Assembly: GCA_910579265.1 (NCBI GenBank)
Contig: CAJTTE010000004.1
Coordinates: 121,262-185,261 of the forward strand
From: an uncultured Ruminiclostridium sp.
Lineage (GTDB): Bacteria > Bacillota > Clostridia > Oscillospirales > Ruminococcaceae
Length of the DNA stretch: 64,000 nucleotides
Reading direction: 5' to 3'
Made by a program: the position numbers and the translations under genes. This document shows, piece by piece, positions 52,595 through 61,158 of the stretch; the stretch's first letter is position 1, and every line of letters starts with the position of its first letter. The notes below the pieces were generated by a model that saw nothing but the letters and a program-made list of their open reading frames with translations, ran no database searches and was not told the origin of the DNA.

Positions 52595-53116
52595 ATGGAC
52601 GAATATTTAAGCGGAGATCAGCTGTACAGATTTTTGCATATCTCTAAAAGAAAGATGAAATATCTGTTGGAGAATGGGTATATTCCTGTGATTGATACAG
52701 GGAAAAAGACTTATAGGTATAGGGTTAAGCGGTGTGATGCGGAAAGGTTTAAGGATAGAATGGAGCAAGATGCGGGCTTTTTAAGGGAGTTAAAGGGGCG
52801 ATTCGGGATCAGTAATTCCTCTCAAAAGTCAACCTCGGATTATGTCATAAAAGATGATGAGCGAAAAGAATTTCGAGAGTTTCTTGCAAGACTTTGGAAG
52901 AAATATCCCGATGCCTTGCCTGCAAAGAAAGCGGCAGAGCTTGCGGATATTTCACCGCAGAGGGTCAATGAATTGGTGAGGAAGGGGGTTGTATATGGAA
53001 TGTGTGTGGGGAATGTGCAGTATTTATCTAAGGAGCGGTTGATTGAGTATATTGCTGACAACTGTAGGGGTGGGAAGTTGGTGAAGAGGTTTAGAGGGCA
53101 AGGTGATAAGTTGTAA
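52595..53116 (+). CDS. Protein with two excisionase-like helix-turn-helix segments
   Basis: 173 residues. The first segment (SGDQLYRFLHISKRKMKYLL then IPVIDTGKKTYRYRV) and a second near the C-terminus (AKKAAELADISPQRVNELVR then NVQYLSKERLIEYI) both follow the MerR/excisionase helix-turn-helix pattern, joined by a charged linker. It is likely a DNA-binding accessory of the element, perhaps for excision or gene control. GGAGG precedes ATG 52595. It sits just after the integrase terminator, so it may have its own promoter. Confidence 0.65.
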   Translation: MDEYLSGDQLYRFLHISKRKMKYLLENGYIPVIDTGKKTYRYRVKRCDAERFKDRMEQDAGFLRELKGRFGISNSSQKSTSDYVIKDDERKEFREFLARLWKKYPDALPAKKAAELADISPQRVNELVRKGVVYGMCVGNVQYLSKERLIEYIADNCRGGKLVKRFRGQGDKL

Positions 53117-53322
53117 AAGGGTACCTGTGGTGGTGAAACGCCACCTGAGGCTATGAAGAACATCAGGTGCTCCCTGTTTTGGGGAGTAGCTGTTTGAGCT
53201 GAATCATAAGGTGCAAAAAATCACCTAATAGCAAAATTATGACGAGATAAAATTTTTTGTCATTAGATTTGCTTGTTCTATTTATAAGAGTCTTAATTTT
53301 AAATTGTGTAAATGACCGAAAA

Positions 53323-53444
53323 CCCCAACAACCGCCTATGTCATTATATCCATAAAAAAGTCAAAATCAAGACTAAAATGAACGCAAATGCGGTCTTGAT
53401 TTTGACTTTTTTATGGATTTTTGGCAATTAAGCGGTTGTCGGGG
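53323..53444. repeat. Long perfect inverted repeat near right end of element 2
   Basis: Two perfect 25-bp arms (53349-53373 and 53393-53417) flank a 19-base loop. Outer arms CCCCAACAACCGC (53323-53335) and GCGGTTGTCGGGG (53432-53444) pair with one mismatch, with short unpaired stretches between. The inner arms begin TCCATAAAAAAGTC. It lies between two converging genes, so it may be a two-way terminator, but it is far longer than needed. Confidence 0.85.
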
Positions 53445-53512
53445 TAATTGTGGTTGAATTATTTGTTTTTTTCTGAACACATTTTATAAATCATTTCCAT
53501 TTATAAATTTAA

Positions 53513-54307
53513 TTATTTATTTGTGATTTTGGCAATTTTACAGAGTTTTCGATATCCATCTGTTCCGGCTATTTCTAATAAAACATATTGTTTTAAAACA
53601 GCTTGTAATGTTGTAAATACTTGCATGGGAGTATATGTGGTTAAAGCATTATTATTTACAATGGTAAGAAAGCGATTTCGTTTATTTCCATATATCGTCC
53701 AGAATCTTTCAGCATCAATATTAGAATTTTTTTGTTGTAATTGAGCAAAAAAATTTGATAAAGTTTGTTGAATTATTTCGTTTTCTTTTTCATTTTCATT
53801 GCCTTTTGGAATTGAATCAAGTAATGCTTGTAATTGTTCTGGAGATATTAAGCTACTTTCTACTTCTTTTAATGTTTCACATATATAGTTGAATTCAACA
53901 TTAGAAATAGAGCTTTGTTTGACAAAAAAATAATTCTTCAGTAAATTACGAAACAAATCTTGCTGTTCTTGTATACAAGATATGTATTGATAGAATTTAT
54001 TAAAAGTGTTATAACTTTTATTATCTATCCTGCGGATAAAAAGATGTTTGTATTTATTCCAATAATTAACTTCCATTAACGGCAAGGACTCATAAAAAGC
54101 ATTAAAATTTAATCCTTGTTCAGTTATATAAGACTGAATTTCTTGAACCCTAATCTGTAACTCATCAATTTGCAAAACAACAAGGGAAGCTGCATCCTTG
54201 ATTTTTCTTCTTTCTTGAACTATGTAAATCCCGACTGCGGATAATCCAACCAAAATAATTAAAATATCTGACCAGTTTGCTTGTAAAAATTCAAATATTG
54301 ATTTCAT
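53513..54307 (-). CDS. Membrane-anchored protein of unknown function at the element edge
   Basis: 264 residues. One N-terminal membrane segment (ILIILVGLSAVGIYIVQE, about 15-32) is followed by a cytoplasmic-looking helical and coiled-coil region rich in N, Q, K and I. I do not recognise a domain. It is much more AT-rich than its neighbours, which suggests separate recent transfer. Single-gene cargo between integrase and attachment site is often a fitness or phage-defence gene; nothing in the sequence proves that here. Confidence 0.6.
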   Translation of the reverse strand: MKSIFEFLQANWSDILIILVGLSAVGIYIVQERRKIKDAASLVVLQIDELQIRVQEIQSYITEQGLNFNAFYESLPLMEVNYWNKYKHLFIRRIDNKSYNTFNKFYQYISCIQEQQDLFRNLLKNYFFVKQSSISNVEFNYICETLKEVESSLISPEQLQALLDSIPKGNENEKENEIIQQTLSNFFAQLQQKNSNIDAERFWTIYGNKRNRFLTIVNNNALTTYTPMQVFTTLQAVLKQYVLLEIAGTDGYRKLCKIAKITNK

Positions 54308-54355
54308 CTAAATTCCCCTATACATAATTGTTTCTTACTTATCACTGATGATAGA

Positions 54356-54393
54356 CTGTTAGTAGTACCCAATACTGTTAGTAGTACCCAATA
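54356..54393. repeat. 19-bp tandem repeat beside the attachment site
   Basis: ACTGTTAGTAGTACCCAAT occurs twice without a gap, 79 bases inside the right attachment site. Arm-type integrase sites often look like this. The motif is unlike the TTTGATAACA arms of element 1, in keeping with a different integrase. Confidence 0.7.
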
Positions 54394-54417
54394 TTATTCG
54401 TTGCATTTACTATTACA

Positions 54418-54461
54418 AATCCGAACACACTGTCTATAAAAAACAAAAGTGTGTCCGGATT
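54418..54461 (-). terminator. Element-supplied terminator for tRNA-Ser
   Basis: ATCCG and ACACACT pair with AGTGTGT and CGGAT across a 16-base loop. It lies about 10 bases after the tRNA 3' end and replaces the native terminator now at 18085-18117. Confidence 0.6.
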
Positions 54462-54471
54462 TAGCTTGATA

Positions 54472-54562
54472 TGGCGCAGACGGTGGGATTCGAACCCACG
54501 GTGCTTTTCACGGCACAAACGATTTCGAGTCGTTCTCGTTATGACCACTTCGATACGTCTGC
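54472..54562 (-). tRNA. tRNA-Ser (anticodon CGA)
   Basis: On the minus strand the acceptor stem pairs GCAGACG with CGTCTGC, the anticodon stem AACGA/TCGTT encloses CTCGAAA (anticodon CGA, reading UCG), a long variable arm follows as in class II tRNAs, the T arm is GTGGG-TTCGAAT-CCCAC and CCA is encoded. The first 58 bases on the plus strand are duplicated at 18128-18185, so the 3' part is the integration target and was restored by the element. Confidence 0.95.
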
Positions 54563-54829
54563 ACATATATCAACTCACCTTCGTGAGCCAAACACTTATT
54601 AAAATTTTCTCAAAACAACGCTTAAAACAAATTAAAAACTTAAGCCCAAAACCTGTAAACAACAAGTACATTCAACCAAGCGCCGCCGGCTCCTTTAGCG
54701 GCATTTAGCGTCGGATTCGTTACGGTTGTTTTGATATGCTTATAAAACATCGTTTTAGCTTATAACAGGGCTCAGGGCGGAAGCCGTTATGATCTGCATT
54801 AAAAGGCCGCAATACGAGATTATAAAATC

Positions 54830-54858
54830 AGCGTTGAACCCTTTTGGAATTCAACGCT
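54830..54858 (-). terminator. Terminator of tRNA-Leu
   Basis: AGCGTTGAA pairs perfectly with TTCAACGCT around an 11-base loop; the minus-strand continuation is GATTTTAT. It lies 5 bases after the tRNA 3' end. Confidence 0.75.
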
Positions 54859-54863
54859 TCATT

Positions 54864-54949
54864 TGGTGCGGAGAATGGGACTTGAACCCACACGAGAATA
54901 CTCCCACTACCCCCTCAAAGTAGCGCGTCTGCCATTCCGCCACCTCCGC
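54864..54949 (-). tRNA. tRNA-Leu (anticodon GAG)
   Basis: Minus strand: acceptor GCGGAGG with TCTCCGC, D arm GGCGGAATGGCAGACGCGCT, anticodon stem CTACT/GGTAG enclosing TTGAGGG (anticodon GAG), long variable arm, T arm GTGGGTTCAAGTCCCAT and encoded CCA. It is intact and not associated with an insertion. Confidence 0.94.
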
Positions 54950-54985
54950 ATATAGGGTATGCGCCTGTGTATTTACAGCTTTTAT

Positions 54986-55014
54986 ATTATACCAAGCTTA
55001 TCAAAAAATGTCAA
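54986..55014 (-). promoter_or_regulatory. Promoter of tRNA-Leu
   Basis: Minus strand TTGACA (55009-55014), 17 bases, TATAAT (54986-54991): a full consensus promoter 36 bases before the tRNA. The stretch 55015-55460 has no gene. Confidence 0.9.
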
Positions 55015-55460
55015 TACCTTTTTCAAAATTTTTTTATTTTTTTCATTTGCGTGGGTTCGGCGCTTTTAAAACGGGTTATTTCTTATTTGTTGTGCAAAGG
55101 TATAAGGTTTGTTTATTGTGTGCATTATTGAAGTGCGAAAATGTCCGGACGGCGAAAAAATAAAGCATTGATTTTTCATTGATCCGTAATGTCGATTGTG
55201 CATTGTATAGCTGTACCTTATTGTATAGCTTTAAGAACGGGGAAGAATAACGAAAGAAAAGCCCGGTAACATTATAGACCTTTGTGTAAGCTTTTTACCG
55301 CATAGCCGGATTTAAGAAATGTTTTTATTGTAACGATACGTGTTGATGCTATGCAAATATCATTCGTCCGTTTTTGCCCGAAAAGTCTTTGTTATACGTG
55401 GGCATTAAAACCGCAGAAATAATTGAAAAACCGCTGTGGAAAGCATTGGCGGGAGAAATT

Positions 55461-55647
55461 TAGGGCGTATCTGAAAACAAAGCTAATTTTTACGATTACG
55501 TTAAAGCGTGGCGGTTTCAAGGAAAAAACGGAGTGATACGAGGGTTTTTCGTATTTGCCCTTTGGGACAGCGCGGGTATTCTCTGACGCAAAAAAGCATT
55601 CGCAGTTAGTAGAAATCGTGCAAATTGCGGCTTTTCAGATACGCCCC
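55461..55647 (+). repeat. Family B element, copy 2 (full length)
   Basis: 187 bp with inverted ends TAGGGCGTATCTGAAAA and TTTTCAGATACGCCCC, aligning to 4380-4566 over its length. It is the copy with the best-preserved ends and has no coding capacity. Confidence 0.8.
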
Positions 55648-55678
55648 GGTATTAAATATTCATCGGTCATAAAAAATA

Positions 55679-55856
55679 TAAGGCAATACCGCACAATGAC
55701 CGCCTGAGGGCTTTGCGTGCGGCTTGCTTGCATATATTCCGTCATCTTACACAAATTCTCCTTAAAATACGTCGGTATTCCTGCGCCCAATTTATGCAAG
55801 CTGACGGAATATCCGACTGCGCAATTCACACGCAATCATTGTGCGGTGTTGCCTAA
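55679..55856 (-). repeat. Family A element, copy 2 (full length, inverted)
   Basis: 178 bp, the reverse-complement counterpart of 6734-6911, with ends TAAGGCAATACCGCACAATG and CATTGTGCGGTGTTGCCTAA. It lies only 31 bases from family B copy 2, so the families cluster. Confidence 0.82.
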
Positions 55857-55951
55857 AAAGAAAACGGCATAGCCGTAAAAGACCGTGCCGTGATTTTGTC
55901 CGGAGCCTTCTTATCCTGTTTTGTATTTTTATTAAACGGGATAAGGCCCTG

Positions 55952-56497
55952 TTATTTGTAAGTATATTTTTTATCAAGTTTTCGTATCAGCTTTACAAGC
56001 GGCAGAATCATAAATCCGGCTGCAAAGTTGCTTACGGCATGGATTGCATCCCATGGAAGGCCTGCGGCTATCCATGCGAGCGTCTGCTGAAGGTTAAATC
56101 CGAACAGCAGCGCCTGTACGGGTGCGTACAGTGTGCCGAACAAAAGCCCGTGCAGTCCGCAAACGACTGGATATACGAATACGGCTGCTTTGACCGGCAT
56201 TTTTTTCGGCAGAAGCATGGTAGCTGCCCAAAGTACGGTCCAAATATATAAATACGGTATCCACCATGTGGAAAAGCCGGAAAAAAGACCGTTGAGAAAT
56301 ACATATACATATATCGGGATAAGCCCCTTTGCTCGGTATGAAATAGTAAACGTCATGGTAAACATTCCAAGCAGGTGAATGTTCGGCGCCCATTCCATGA
56401 TTATTTTGGAACAGTACATAAGTGCTCCCAGTACTGCGAAAATAACAAGCTCAAAGGGACTGAGAAAGGGTTTAGCCCTTTGTGTAGGTAAGCTCAT
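55952..56497 (-). CDS. ECF-type transporter substrate-binding (S) component-like membrane protein
   Basis: 181 residues with five or six membrane segments (FELVIFAVLGALMYCSKIIM, MFTMTFTISYRAKGLIPIYV, KAAVFVYPVVCGLHGLLFG, and others). The small size, helix layout and ATRxALxxAL-like start resemble S components of energy-coupling-factor vitamin importers, which share ATPases encoded elsewhere. The vitamin is unknown. ATG 56497 lies inside the end of the upstream lipoprotein gene (26-base overlap; a GTG at 56506 is also possible), so the two are coupled. Confidence 0.6.
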   Translation of the reverse strand: MSLPTQRAKPFLSPFELVIFAVLGALMYCSKIIMEWAPNIHLLGMFTMTFTISYRAKGLIPIYVYVFLNGLFSGFSTWWIPYLYIWTVLWAATMLLPKKMPVKAAVFVYPVVCGLHGLLFGTLYAPVQALLFGFNLQQTLAWIAAGLPWDAIHAVSNFAAGFMILPLVKLIRKLDKKYTYK

Positions 56498-57020
56498 AGT
56501 TCTCACCGTCGGCTATTGCGGTGCTGTCTGCGCCGGTCATAAGATATTCTCCGTTCTTGCTGATCGCCCAGTAAGCCTTGTCTTTGTCATAGTCGGCTTC
56601 GATCCCGTTGACAAATTTTATGAAAAGGCCATATTCGCTTTCATCCCCCTGTACAAGCTCAGTTTCAAGTAAAGCGGCGCCCAGAGTATCTTTATCTGTA
56701 TGAACGGTGAAGGTGACGGATTTGTCTTCGGCAACGACCTTTATTTTTACCGTGACGGCTCCCTTGCCCAATTCCGTATCTTCTGAATATTTGGCTTCTG
56801 TCCAAAGTCCGACGATGTCTTCACCTGTTGTTTCCGGGGAAGCCGATGATTCTGTTATGTTAGTTACGGCTTGGGATTCGGTGTCAGTGGCGGGTGCTTC
56901 CGAATGGGTCGGCGAGGTAACATTTCCGTTGTTATTGCCGTTATCGGAGCATGCTGTGCCGACGATTGCCGAAAGTACAACAAGCAGTGTCAGCAGTATT
57001 GTCTTGATCGAGTTTTTCAT
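56472..57020 (-). CDS. Uncharacterised lipoprotein
   Basis: 182 residues from ATG 57020 (AGAAGGAAAAAA upstream; a longer frame to 57056 lacks a signal peptide). The start MKNSIKTILLTLLVVLSAI then VGTACS is a lipoprotein signal with lipobox, followed by an Asn/Gly/Ser/Thr-rich linker with many E and T residues to about residue 60. The body (EDIVGLWTEAKYSEDTELGK, LTYTKG end) looks like a small beta-rich domain of the lipocalin-like GxW type. It is co-transcribed with the S-component-like protein. Confidence 0.7.
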   Translation of the reverse strand: MKNSIKTILLTLLVVLSAIVGTACSDNGNNNGNVTSPTHSEAPATDTESQAVTNITESSASPETTGEDIVGLWTEAKYSEDTELGKGAVTVKIKVVAEDKSVTFTVHTDKDTLGAALLETELVQGDESEYGLFIKFVNGIEADYDKDKAYWAISKNGEYLMTGADSTAIADGENYELTYTKG

Positions 57021-57159
57021 TTTTTTCCTTCTTTCTGTTAAATTTGAATATAACAAAAAGAATAAATCAATAAAGCGCTTCTTATAAACGTGATTAAAAA
57101 GTCCTGCCTTCTTTTAAGTCACGTTTATGACGTGTTTACATTGAATCGGCATAAGAAGA

Positions 57160-57472
57160 TCCGTATGTGGTATTGCCTTAATTTGACTTGATATCCCCGG
57201 CTTTAAAAGGGATTGTCCCCGAAACACCGATCTCACGGTCTTAAAAGGGATCAGTATTATGAATGACTTTTTATGCGTGAAAAGATCATGCTTCGGTATG
57301 GCGCTCCGTATTTGAGCTGTTTGACAATCTGCAAACCGCACAATTTCTACTGACTTAGGACGCTTTACATGCCCAAAAAGCTTGAAACACTCTCGTATTT
57401 ATTCGTTTTTTTCTTGAATTCGCCATGCTTTAAGCGTAATCGTATATATTTGCTTTGTTTTCAGATATGCCC
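57160..57472 (-). repeat. Relics of families A and B
   Basis: TGTGGTATTGCCTTAA at 57164-57180 matches a family A end. 57308-57472 aligns with family B in reverse orientation, from CTGTTTGACAATCTGC to TTGCTTTGTTTTCAGA, but lacks a clean left end. The rest of 57021-58040 has no gene that I can support. Confidence 0.5.
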
Positions 57473-58040
57473 TGAAGAAAGCCGAAGGAGCTGTTTTGAT
57501 GTCCGAAAAAATTATTCCCGATAAATTATCGTATTCTTCGCTTTTCCGCGGGTAATCTCAAGCTGTTCTAAAATAGGAATGTATTTTAAAATCCGGAAAC
57601 ATTTTAAAGCTTCATAAAAGCTTCTTCGTTTTGCTCTTTGTTGTACGATATACGGAAGAACAGATGTCGCAGTTTATGTGAACACGCTTTTATTTGCCCA
57701 AGCTCTTTATTGCAGCTCACAGTATGGCAGGCATCCCGACTTTCGTTTGATACATAAAGCATAAAACCGTATACGGTAATGGCTGTTGCTGCGGATTCCC
57801 ACCGCATTCCCCTGCCGCCTCCCGCGCCATCCATGTGACGCGCTCAGCAATTGAAAATCAAATATACTGCGTTTATTCATTTTGCAACAGCTATGATATC
57901 ATTTTTACTCCCGTATTGTCAAGTTTTTCGTAATATAATATTTTTGCAATTGTTTGAAAAAAACCTTACCGTATTTGCTCAGGCATGTTTAAGTAATTGC
58001 AGAAAGGCGGCGGGGCAAGAATAAGTTCGGGAAGCTCTCA

Positions 58041-58069
58041 TTGACATAAGCGTATATTTTCGTTATAAT
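58041..58069 (+). promoter_or_regulatory. Promoter of the methionine synthase pair
   Basis: TTGACA (58041-58046), 17 bases, TATAAT (58064-58069), a consensus promoter 21 bases before the first start. The leader is too short for a SAM or cobalamin riboswitch. Confidence 0.88.
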
Positions 58070-58090
58070 AAAAATATTGTAAGGAGCGTG

Positions 58091-58783
58091 ATGGATGGTA
58101 TGAACGTTTCTCTAAGACTTGAACAGCTGGACCGGGGCGAAGCCTTCAGATACATGGGCTATAAAGGCGGAGAAATAAACGGTAGTATACTGAAAATAGC
58201 CGATGAGTGCGAAGAAGCTTTGCTGAAAACCATTAGACCCGGAATGGTGTACAGAGTATTCGATACGGAAGTATGCGAAGATGGAATAGGAGTGAAGAAT
58301 ACTTCTTTGATATTTAAAGGCGGGGATATCGCAAGGCATCTCAGCGGCTGCGGTAGGTGTGTTATGATGTGCGTAACATTGTCCGGCGAAACCGACAGGC
58401 TTATACGGTTTTATGAAGCCGAAAGCATGGAAAAAGCATTGATAGCTGATGCTCTTGCGTCTGCGGCTGTTGAACAGGTTTGCGAAAAAGCGGAAGCTCT
58501 GATACGGTCTGAGGTGGGATCATATAACTATACATGGCGTTTTTCACCCGGCTATGGAGATTTTCCTCTCGATATCCAAAGGGATTTCCTTAATGTGACC
58601 GATGCTCAGAAACGAATAGGATTGAACATTACACAAAGCAATATACTTATTCCGCGAAAATCCGTAACTGCGGTAATGGGAATATCGACAGAAGTCATAC
58701 CGAAAGGAAGGCGCGGCTGCGGCTGCTGTAATTTGAAAGATACTTGTGAATACAGAAGGGGAGGAAGCCACTGTGGATTTTAA
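58091..58783 (+). CDS. Separate activation-domain protein for B12-dependent methionine synthase
   Basis: 230 residues. RFSPGYGDFPLDIQRDFLNV matches the SAM-binding motif (R-x-SPGYG-xxPL-xxQ) of the MetH activation domain, which remethylates oxidised cob(II)alamin using SAM and reduced flavodoxin. Here it is a free protein, and the downstream MetH lacks that domain. The C-terminal cysteines (GCGCCNLKDTCEYRRGGSHC) are typical of the stand-alone Firmicutes form. AAGGAG precedes ATG 58091 by 4 bases; ATG 58100 is the alternative. It overlaps metH by 11 bases. Confidence 0.88.
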   Translation: MDGMNVSLRLEQLDRGEAFRYMGYKGGEINGSILKIADECEEALLKTIRPGMVYRVFDTEVCEDGIGVKNTSLIFKGGDIARHLSGCGRCVMMCVTLSGETDRLIRFYEAESMEKALIADALASAAVEQVCEKAEALIRSEVGSYNYTWRFSPGYGDFPLDIQRDFLNVTDAQKRIGLNITQSNILIPRKSVTAVMGISTEVIPKGRRGCGCCNLKDTCEYRRGGSHCGF

Positions 58784-61157
58784 AGAGCTGTTAAGGAAGG
58801 ATTTTATAAGCCTTGACGGAGCAATGGGGACCATGCTTCAGGCAAGGGGGCTTAAAATGGGGGAAACTCCGGAATTGCTGAATATAGATGACCCGGATAC
58901 GCTTATTGAAATACATAAGGAGTATATTAAAGCGGGAGCGGATATAATATATGCCAACACATTCGGGGCCAATCGGTATAAGCTGGAGAGAAGCGGCTGT
59001 TCGGTAAACGAGATCATAAAAGCGGGAATTGTCAATGCGAAAAAGGCGTGCGAGGGAACAGAAGCTCTTACGGCCTTGGATATCGGCCCTATCGGACAGC
59101 TGCTTGAACCTGCGGGTTCTCTTACGTTTGAGGAAGCATATGATATTTATAAGGAAGAGATAACCGCCGGGGATGGATGCGATGTAATCGTTTTGGAAAC
59201 AATGACCGATCTGTATGAACTTAAAGCGGCATTGCTGGCAGCTAAGGAAAATTCGGACAAGCCGGTTATATGCACCATGACCTTTGAGGAAAACAGGAGG
59301 ACCTTTACCGGCTGTTCGGTAAGTGCAATGGCGCTCGTCCTGGAAGGATTGGGTGCGGATGCGATAGGCGTAAACTGTTCATTGGGACCTGGTGAACTTT
59401 ACCCGGTTGTTGAAGAGCTTTGCCGCTGGACATCCTTACCTGTGGTGGTTAAGCCTAATGCGGGGCTTCCTGATCCTGTTACGAATAAATATAATGTGAC
59501 TCCGAAAGAATTTGCACGTCTTATGGCGGAGCTTGTACCGTTGGGAGTAAAGCTTTTCGGTGGCTGCTGCGGTACGACTCCCGAATTTATTTCCGAAATG
59601 AACGGCATGCTGTCGGGAAAAAGCTTTGTATCTGTCTCTCATAATATTCCGGCCGCTTGCTGTACTCCTTCAAAAACAGTGGTGATCGACCGTCCGAGAA
59701 TCATAGGCGAGAGGATCAATCCCACCGGCAAAAAGCGCTTCAAGGAAGCGCTGCTTGCGGGTGATCTGGATTATATTTTAGGTCAGGCAATTGAACAGGT
59801 AAAGGGCGGTGCGGACATACTCGACATAAACGTGGGGCTGCCGGGGATCGACGAAAAAGAAATGATGCGCCGAGCCGTTAAATCGGTGCAGGGCGTCGTT
59901 GATATTCCTCTACAGCTGGATTCCACTATTCCGGAAGTGCTGGAACAGGCTCTTAGGGTATATAACGGAAAGCCGATAGTTAATTCCGTAAACGGGGAGG
60001 AAAAGTCATTGGAGACTGTACTTCCGCTGGTAAAAAAGTACGGAGCAGCAGTGGTGGGCTTATGTCTCGACGAAGAAGGGATACCCGAGACTGCCGAGGG
60101 AAGATTTAAAATTGCGGAAAAAATACTCGATAGGGCTTTGTTATTGGGAATAAGGAGAGAAGATGTATATATAGATTGTCTTACACTGACGGTCTCAGCC
60201 GAACAGGAAGCTGCAAAAGAAACGCTTAACGCCCTTGAAAGAGTAAAAAAAGAGTTGGGTCTTAAAACGGTACTTGGAGTTTCAAATATAAGCTTCGGAC
60301 TTCCCGAACGTGTAAAAATCAGCTCTAATTTCCTTACCATGGCGCTTACAAAGGGGCTTGATCTTCCGATAATAAATCCGAATACCGAAAGTATGACTGC
60401 GGCGGTCAGAGCTTATAATGTGCTTATGGGATACGATCTTAATTCTGTTGAATATATAAACTGCTACGGACAAAAAAAGGATGAAGCGGCAAATACTGCA
60501 AACGCTGCTCCTCAGGCCGACATGGATCTTAACTATGCTCTTGAGAACGGACTGAAAGCCGAGGGGAAAAGATTTACCGAAGAGCTTTTAAAAACAACGG
60601 ATCCTATGACGGTTATAAATGATATACTCATACCCACTCTTGATAAAACGGGAGCCGAATTTGAAAGCGGGAAAATTTTTCTTCCGCAGCTTATCCTTAC
60701 GGCTTCGGTGGCTCAGGGATGCTTTGAGGTTATAAAGGATTATTTTGCCAGAACCGGCGAAAAATCGGTATCAAAGGGAAAAATTATTTTAGCTACTGTA
60801 AAAGGAGACATTCACGATATAGGAAAGAACATTGTAAAGGTTCTGCTTGAAAATTACGGCTATGAGGTAATAGATTTGGGAAAAGACGTTGATTATATGA
60901 CAGTGGTGGATTGCGCCATAGAAAACCACGTTCATTTGATAGGCTTATCTGCTTTAATGACGACCACTCTTGTCAGTATGGAGAATACAATAAAACTTCT
61001 TCATGAGCACAATGTGGATTGCAGGGTCATGGTAGGCGGAGCCGTACTCACACCGGAATATGCGAAGCGTATAGGAGCGGACTATTATGCCAAGGATGCA
61101 AAGGAATCCTGCGATATAGCCAAAAAGGTTTTTGAAGAGATATATCCCCGGTTATAA
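58773..61157 (+). CDS. metH: Cobalamin-dependent methionine synthase (core, no activation domain)
   Basis: 794 residues. MetH transfers a methyl group from methyl-tetrahydrofolate to homocysteine through cobalamin. Domains in order: homocysteine-binding barrel (DGAMGTMLQARGL; zinc cysteines in GVNCSLGP and GGCCGTTPE), pterin-binding barrel (GERINPTGKKRFKEA, LDINVGLPG), the helical cap, and the B12 domain with DIHDIGKNIVKVLLENYGYE, whose histidine near 681 is the cobalt ligand. The chain ends about 110 residues after that, without the activation domain, which the preceding gene supplies. GTG 58773 with GGGGAGG 7 bases upstream is the best start. Confidence 0.95.
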   Translation: MDFKELLRKDFISLDGAMGTMLQARGLKMGETPELLNIDDPDTLIEIHKEYIKAGADIIYANTFGANRYKLERSGCSVNEIIKAGIVNAKKACEGTEALTALDIGPIGQLLEPAGSLTFEEAYDIYKEEITAGDGCDVIVLETMTDLYELKAALLAAKENSDKPVICTMTFEENRRTFTGCSVSAMALVLEGLGADAIGVNCSLGPGELYPVVEELCRWTSLPVVVKPNAGLPDPVTNKYNVTPKEFARLMAELVPLGVKLFGGCCGTTPEFISEMNGMLSGKSFVSVSHNIPAACCTPSKTVVIDRPRIIGERINPTGKKRFKEALLAGDLDYILGQAIEQVKGGADILDINVGLPGIDEKEMMRRAVKSVQGVVDIPLQLDSTIPEVLEQALRVYNGKPIVNSVNGEEKSLETVLPLVKKYGAAVVGLCLDEEGIPETAEGRFKIAEKILDRALLLGIRREDVYIDCLTLTVSAEQEAAKETLNALERVKKELGLKTVLGVSNISFGLPERVKISSNFLTMALTKGLDLPIINPNTESMTAAVRAYNVLMGYDLNSVEYINCYGQKKDEAANTANAAPQADMDLNYALENGLKAEGKRFTEELLKTTDPMTVINDILIPTLDKTGAEFESGKIFLPQLILTASVAQGCFEVIKDYFARTGEKSVSKGKIILATVKGDIHDIGKNIVKVLLENYGYEVIDLGKDVDYMTVVDCAIENHVHLIGLSALMTTTLVSMENTIKLLHEHNVDCRVMVGGAVLTPEYAKRIGADYYAKDAKESCDIAKKVFEEIYPRL

Positions 61158-61158
61158 T

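Larger units (their letters stand above)
27143..54471. mobile_element. Integrative element 2: defence island
   Basis: About 27 kb between the middle attachment site and the intact tRNA-Ser(CGA). It carries an intact integrase and excisionase at the right end (51029-52544), a RepA-like ATPase, a DUF6076-like protein, a DISARM/type III restriction operon, two Fic genes and accessory genes. No relaxase or type IV secretion genes are visible, so it is not self-conjugative. The stretch 27143-27492 holds no gene that I can support. Confidence 0.7.

Noticed and set aside
53323..53444. CRISPR-like repeat
   Set aside because: It is a single inverted repeat, not a series of direct repeats with spacers; no cas genes anywhere in the window.
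57604..57834. 76-codon minus-strand frame and the similar TVYGFML peptide at 61668
   Set aside because: A shared 20-base motif explains the likeness; no start signal and no longer coding homology visible.
58000..58090. Possible cobalamin or SAM riboswitch before the metH pair
   Set aside because: Only about 20 bases lie between promoter and start; no conserved core is visible.
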